Below are positions 5,719-6,490 of a stretch of 6,490 nt of DNA, piece after piece. The stretch covers positions 1-6,490 of the forward strand of contig DDKN01000085.1 in the NCBI GenBank assembly GCA_002339725.1. The letters run 5' to 3'. The stretch comes from Thiobacillus sp. UBA2597 (GTDB taxonomy: Bacteria; Pseudomonadota; Gammaproteobacteria; Burkholderiales; Thiobacillaceae). The position numbers and the translations under genes were made by a program. Position 1 is the first letter of the stretch; each line of letters starts with the position of its first letter. Under the pieces are notes generated by a model. The model searched no databases. It had not been told where the DNA came from and was given only the letters and a program-made list of their open reading frames with translations.

Positions 5719-5750
5719 AAAACGGCCGGTTCATCCGGCCGTTTTGTTTT
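5719..5750 (+). terminator. Strong intrinsic terminator, probably bidirectional, between higA and the convergent minus-strand operon
   Basis: AAAACGGCCGG (5719-5729) pairs perfectly with CCGGCCGTTTT (5735-5745) around a 5-nt TTCAT loop, followed by GTTTT. This is a GC-rich stem with T tract for plus-strand transcripts such as higBA. On the minus strand it lies 22 nt after the stop codon of the small secreted protein gene. The A-rich left arm gives a short TTTT there, so it should also end that operon, less strongly. Confidence 0.9.
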
Positions 5751-5767
5751 GGAGTAGGCGGGCGATA

Positions 5768-6235
5768 TTATTTGCCTCCAGCCGCGACCCAGCCCGGATG
5801 CTGGAAGAAGCGGCCGTAGGCGTGCAGGGCATCGATCACCTTCACGGCGCCATCGTGGCGCGAGAGTTTGCCCTTGCCCTGCATGGCCTCGGCACCCGCG
5901 CTCAGCTCGGCGATGACGAGGTGCAGCATGGCGTCGGCCTTGGGTTCCAGTTTGCAGTTGGCCAGGGCATAGGCGATCTCCTTGTCCACGGTCTCGCCCA
6001 GTTTTCGGTAATCCGCCTGGCTGAACGTGTTGCCGTGGATGCGCGGGATCGCCCGTTTCATCGCATTGTTGATGTTGTCCATGGCCTGACGCAGCGGGGC
6101 GTCGATCGCCCAGGGCTTGCCGGCGTTGAGTTGCAGTTGCTGCGGCGCGTGGCGGTGGGCGTGCGTGTGCTCGGCCGCCCGGGCCGGCAGGATGGTGGCA
6201 AGGGCAAGGCAGGCGAGGGTGAGGGCGTGTTTCAT
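5768..6235 (-). CDS. Small exported His-rich protein of unknown function (DnrO-like)
   Basis: A 155-residue protein with an N-terminal signal peptide (MKHALTLACLALATILPARA, likely cut at A20 or A21), so probably periplasmic. The mature start has alternating histidines (H23, H25, H27, H29), suggesting metal contact. Then come QLNAGKPWAID, LRQAMDNINNAM, NCKLEPKADAMLHLVIAEL and HDGAVKVIDAL, ending FFQHPGW. The middle looks mostly helical. From memory it resembles ~150-residue proteobacterial proteins labelled 'DnrO', whose function I cannot state. The start has a clear AAAGGAG at 6247-6241, 5 nt before the ATG. It lies 45 nt downstream of the ABC ATPase gene on the same strand, suggesting a joint operon. 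Cysteine 9 is too close to the start to be a lipobox, so a lipoprotein is unlikely. Confidence 0.8.
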   Translation of the reverse strand: MKHALTLACLALATILPARAAEHTHAHRHAPQQLQLNAGKPWAIDAPLRQAMDNINNAMKRAIPRIHGNTFSQADYRKLGETVDKEIAYALANCKLEPKADAMLHLVIAELSAGAEAMQGKGKLSRHDGAVKVIDALHAYGRFFQHPGWVAAGGK

Positions 6236-6280
6236 GTCGTCTCCTTTCGGGTGAATCGGGGTTGCATGGCAATCACGGTT

Positions 6281-6490
6281 TCAGGCCTCGCGGCCTTCGC
6301 CTGCTTCCTCGTAGGTGCGGCCGTCGCGGATGTGGTAGATGCGGCGGAAGGTGGGGATGATCTTTTCGTCGTGGGTGACCACGATGATGGCGGTGCGGTA
6401 TTGCCGGGCCATCTGGTTGAGGATGCGCACCACCGTCAGGGCCCGCGCGCTGTCGAGCGGCGCGGTCGGCTCGTCGGCCAGGATCACCGG
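6281..6490 (-). CDS. ABC transporter ATP-binding protein, C-terminal part (MacB/LolD/DevA-like), 5' end beyond the window
   Basis: The visible 69 C-terminal residues contain the Walker B and D-loop segment VILADEPTAPLDS, then the switch histidine in VVTHD. They end with IYHIRDGRTYEE and a short acidic tail before TGA at 6283-6281. The order and spacing are those of the nucleotide-binding domain of MacB/LolD/DevA-type transporters, which pair with a FtsX-fold permease and often a periplasmic adaptor. Walker A and the signature motif lie outside. The frame continues to the right edge (the codon before V is CCG, proline), so the GTG at 6487 is internal, not a start. It is upstream of the His-rich secreted protein gene in the same direction. 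Substrate unknown. Confidence 0.9.
   Translation of the reverse strand, partial: PVILADEPTAPLDSARALTVVRILNQMARQYRTAIIVVTHDEKIIPTFRRIYHIRDGRTYEEAGEGREA

Noticed and set aside
6209..6235. Lipobox (TLAC at residues 6-9) in the small secreted protein
   Set aside because: The cysteine is only nine residues from the start, before the hydrophobic core is complete; a normal signal-peptidase I site ends at A20 or A21.
5706..6272. A 188-codon minus-strand frame overlapping the secreted protein gene
   Set aside because: It crosses the terminator, is Arg/Pro-rich and lacks motifs; the 5768-6235 frame has a signal peptide and a strong ribosome-binding site.

Overview
The window reads as a high-GC betaproteobacterial chromosome segment, most like Burkholderiales, Rhodocyclales or Sulfuricella/Thiobacillus-type genomes. 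This rests on family resemblance: a two-partner-secretion adhesin with an extended signal peptide, GLUG repeats and YDG/MBG domains; an AraC-type regulator; a HigBA pair; and a small His-rich secreted protein beside an ABC transporter. The exact taxon cannot be fixed from the sequence.

Layout. (1) 1-2952, minus strand: the first 984 codons of a large filamentous-haemagglutinin-type exoprotein, open throughout and running off the left edge. It has an extended signal peptide, a TPS secretion domain, a beta-helical linker, nine GLUG-type repeats and the start of a YDG/MBG-type tail. (2) 2953-3161: divergent control region. (3) 3162-4109, plus strand: an AraC-family regulator transcribed away from the adhesin, followed by a hairpin without a T tract. 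(4) 4110-4822: a scar of decayed mobile DNA. A minus-strand transposase-like fragment abuts a truncated, frameshifted IS21-family istA remnant with its left-end repeats. (5) 4920-5551, plus strand: a higB-higA toxin-antitoxin operon, with a palindrome between the putative -35 and -10 elements and an almost leader-free higB. (6) 5552-5718: a short gene-free stretch with direct repeats, closed by a strong hairpin terminator at 5719-5750. (7) 5768-6490, minus strand: a small exported His-rich protein downstream of, and probably cotranscribed with, an ABC transporter ATPase that runs off the right edge.

How the parts may work together. The adhesin would be exported by Sec and then by a TpsB outer-membrane partner that is not in this window. 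The divergent AraC-type protein is a natural candidate for controlling it, but this is inferred from position only. HigBA is a stand-alone toxin-antitoxin module beside the mobile-element debris, a typical location for acquired modules. The right-hand operon is unrelated and is separated by the terminator. I found no clear previously undescribed system. The points most worth following are the recently duplicated 81-bp GLUG unit, the higBA promoter/operator architecture, and the unassigned small secreted partner of the ABC transporter.
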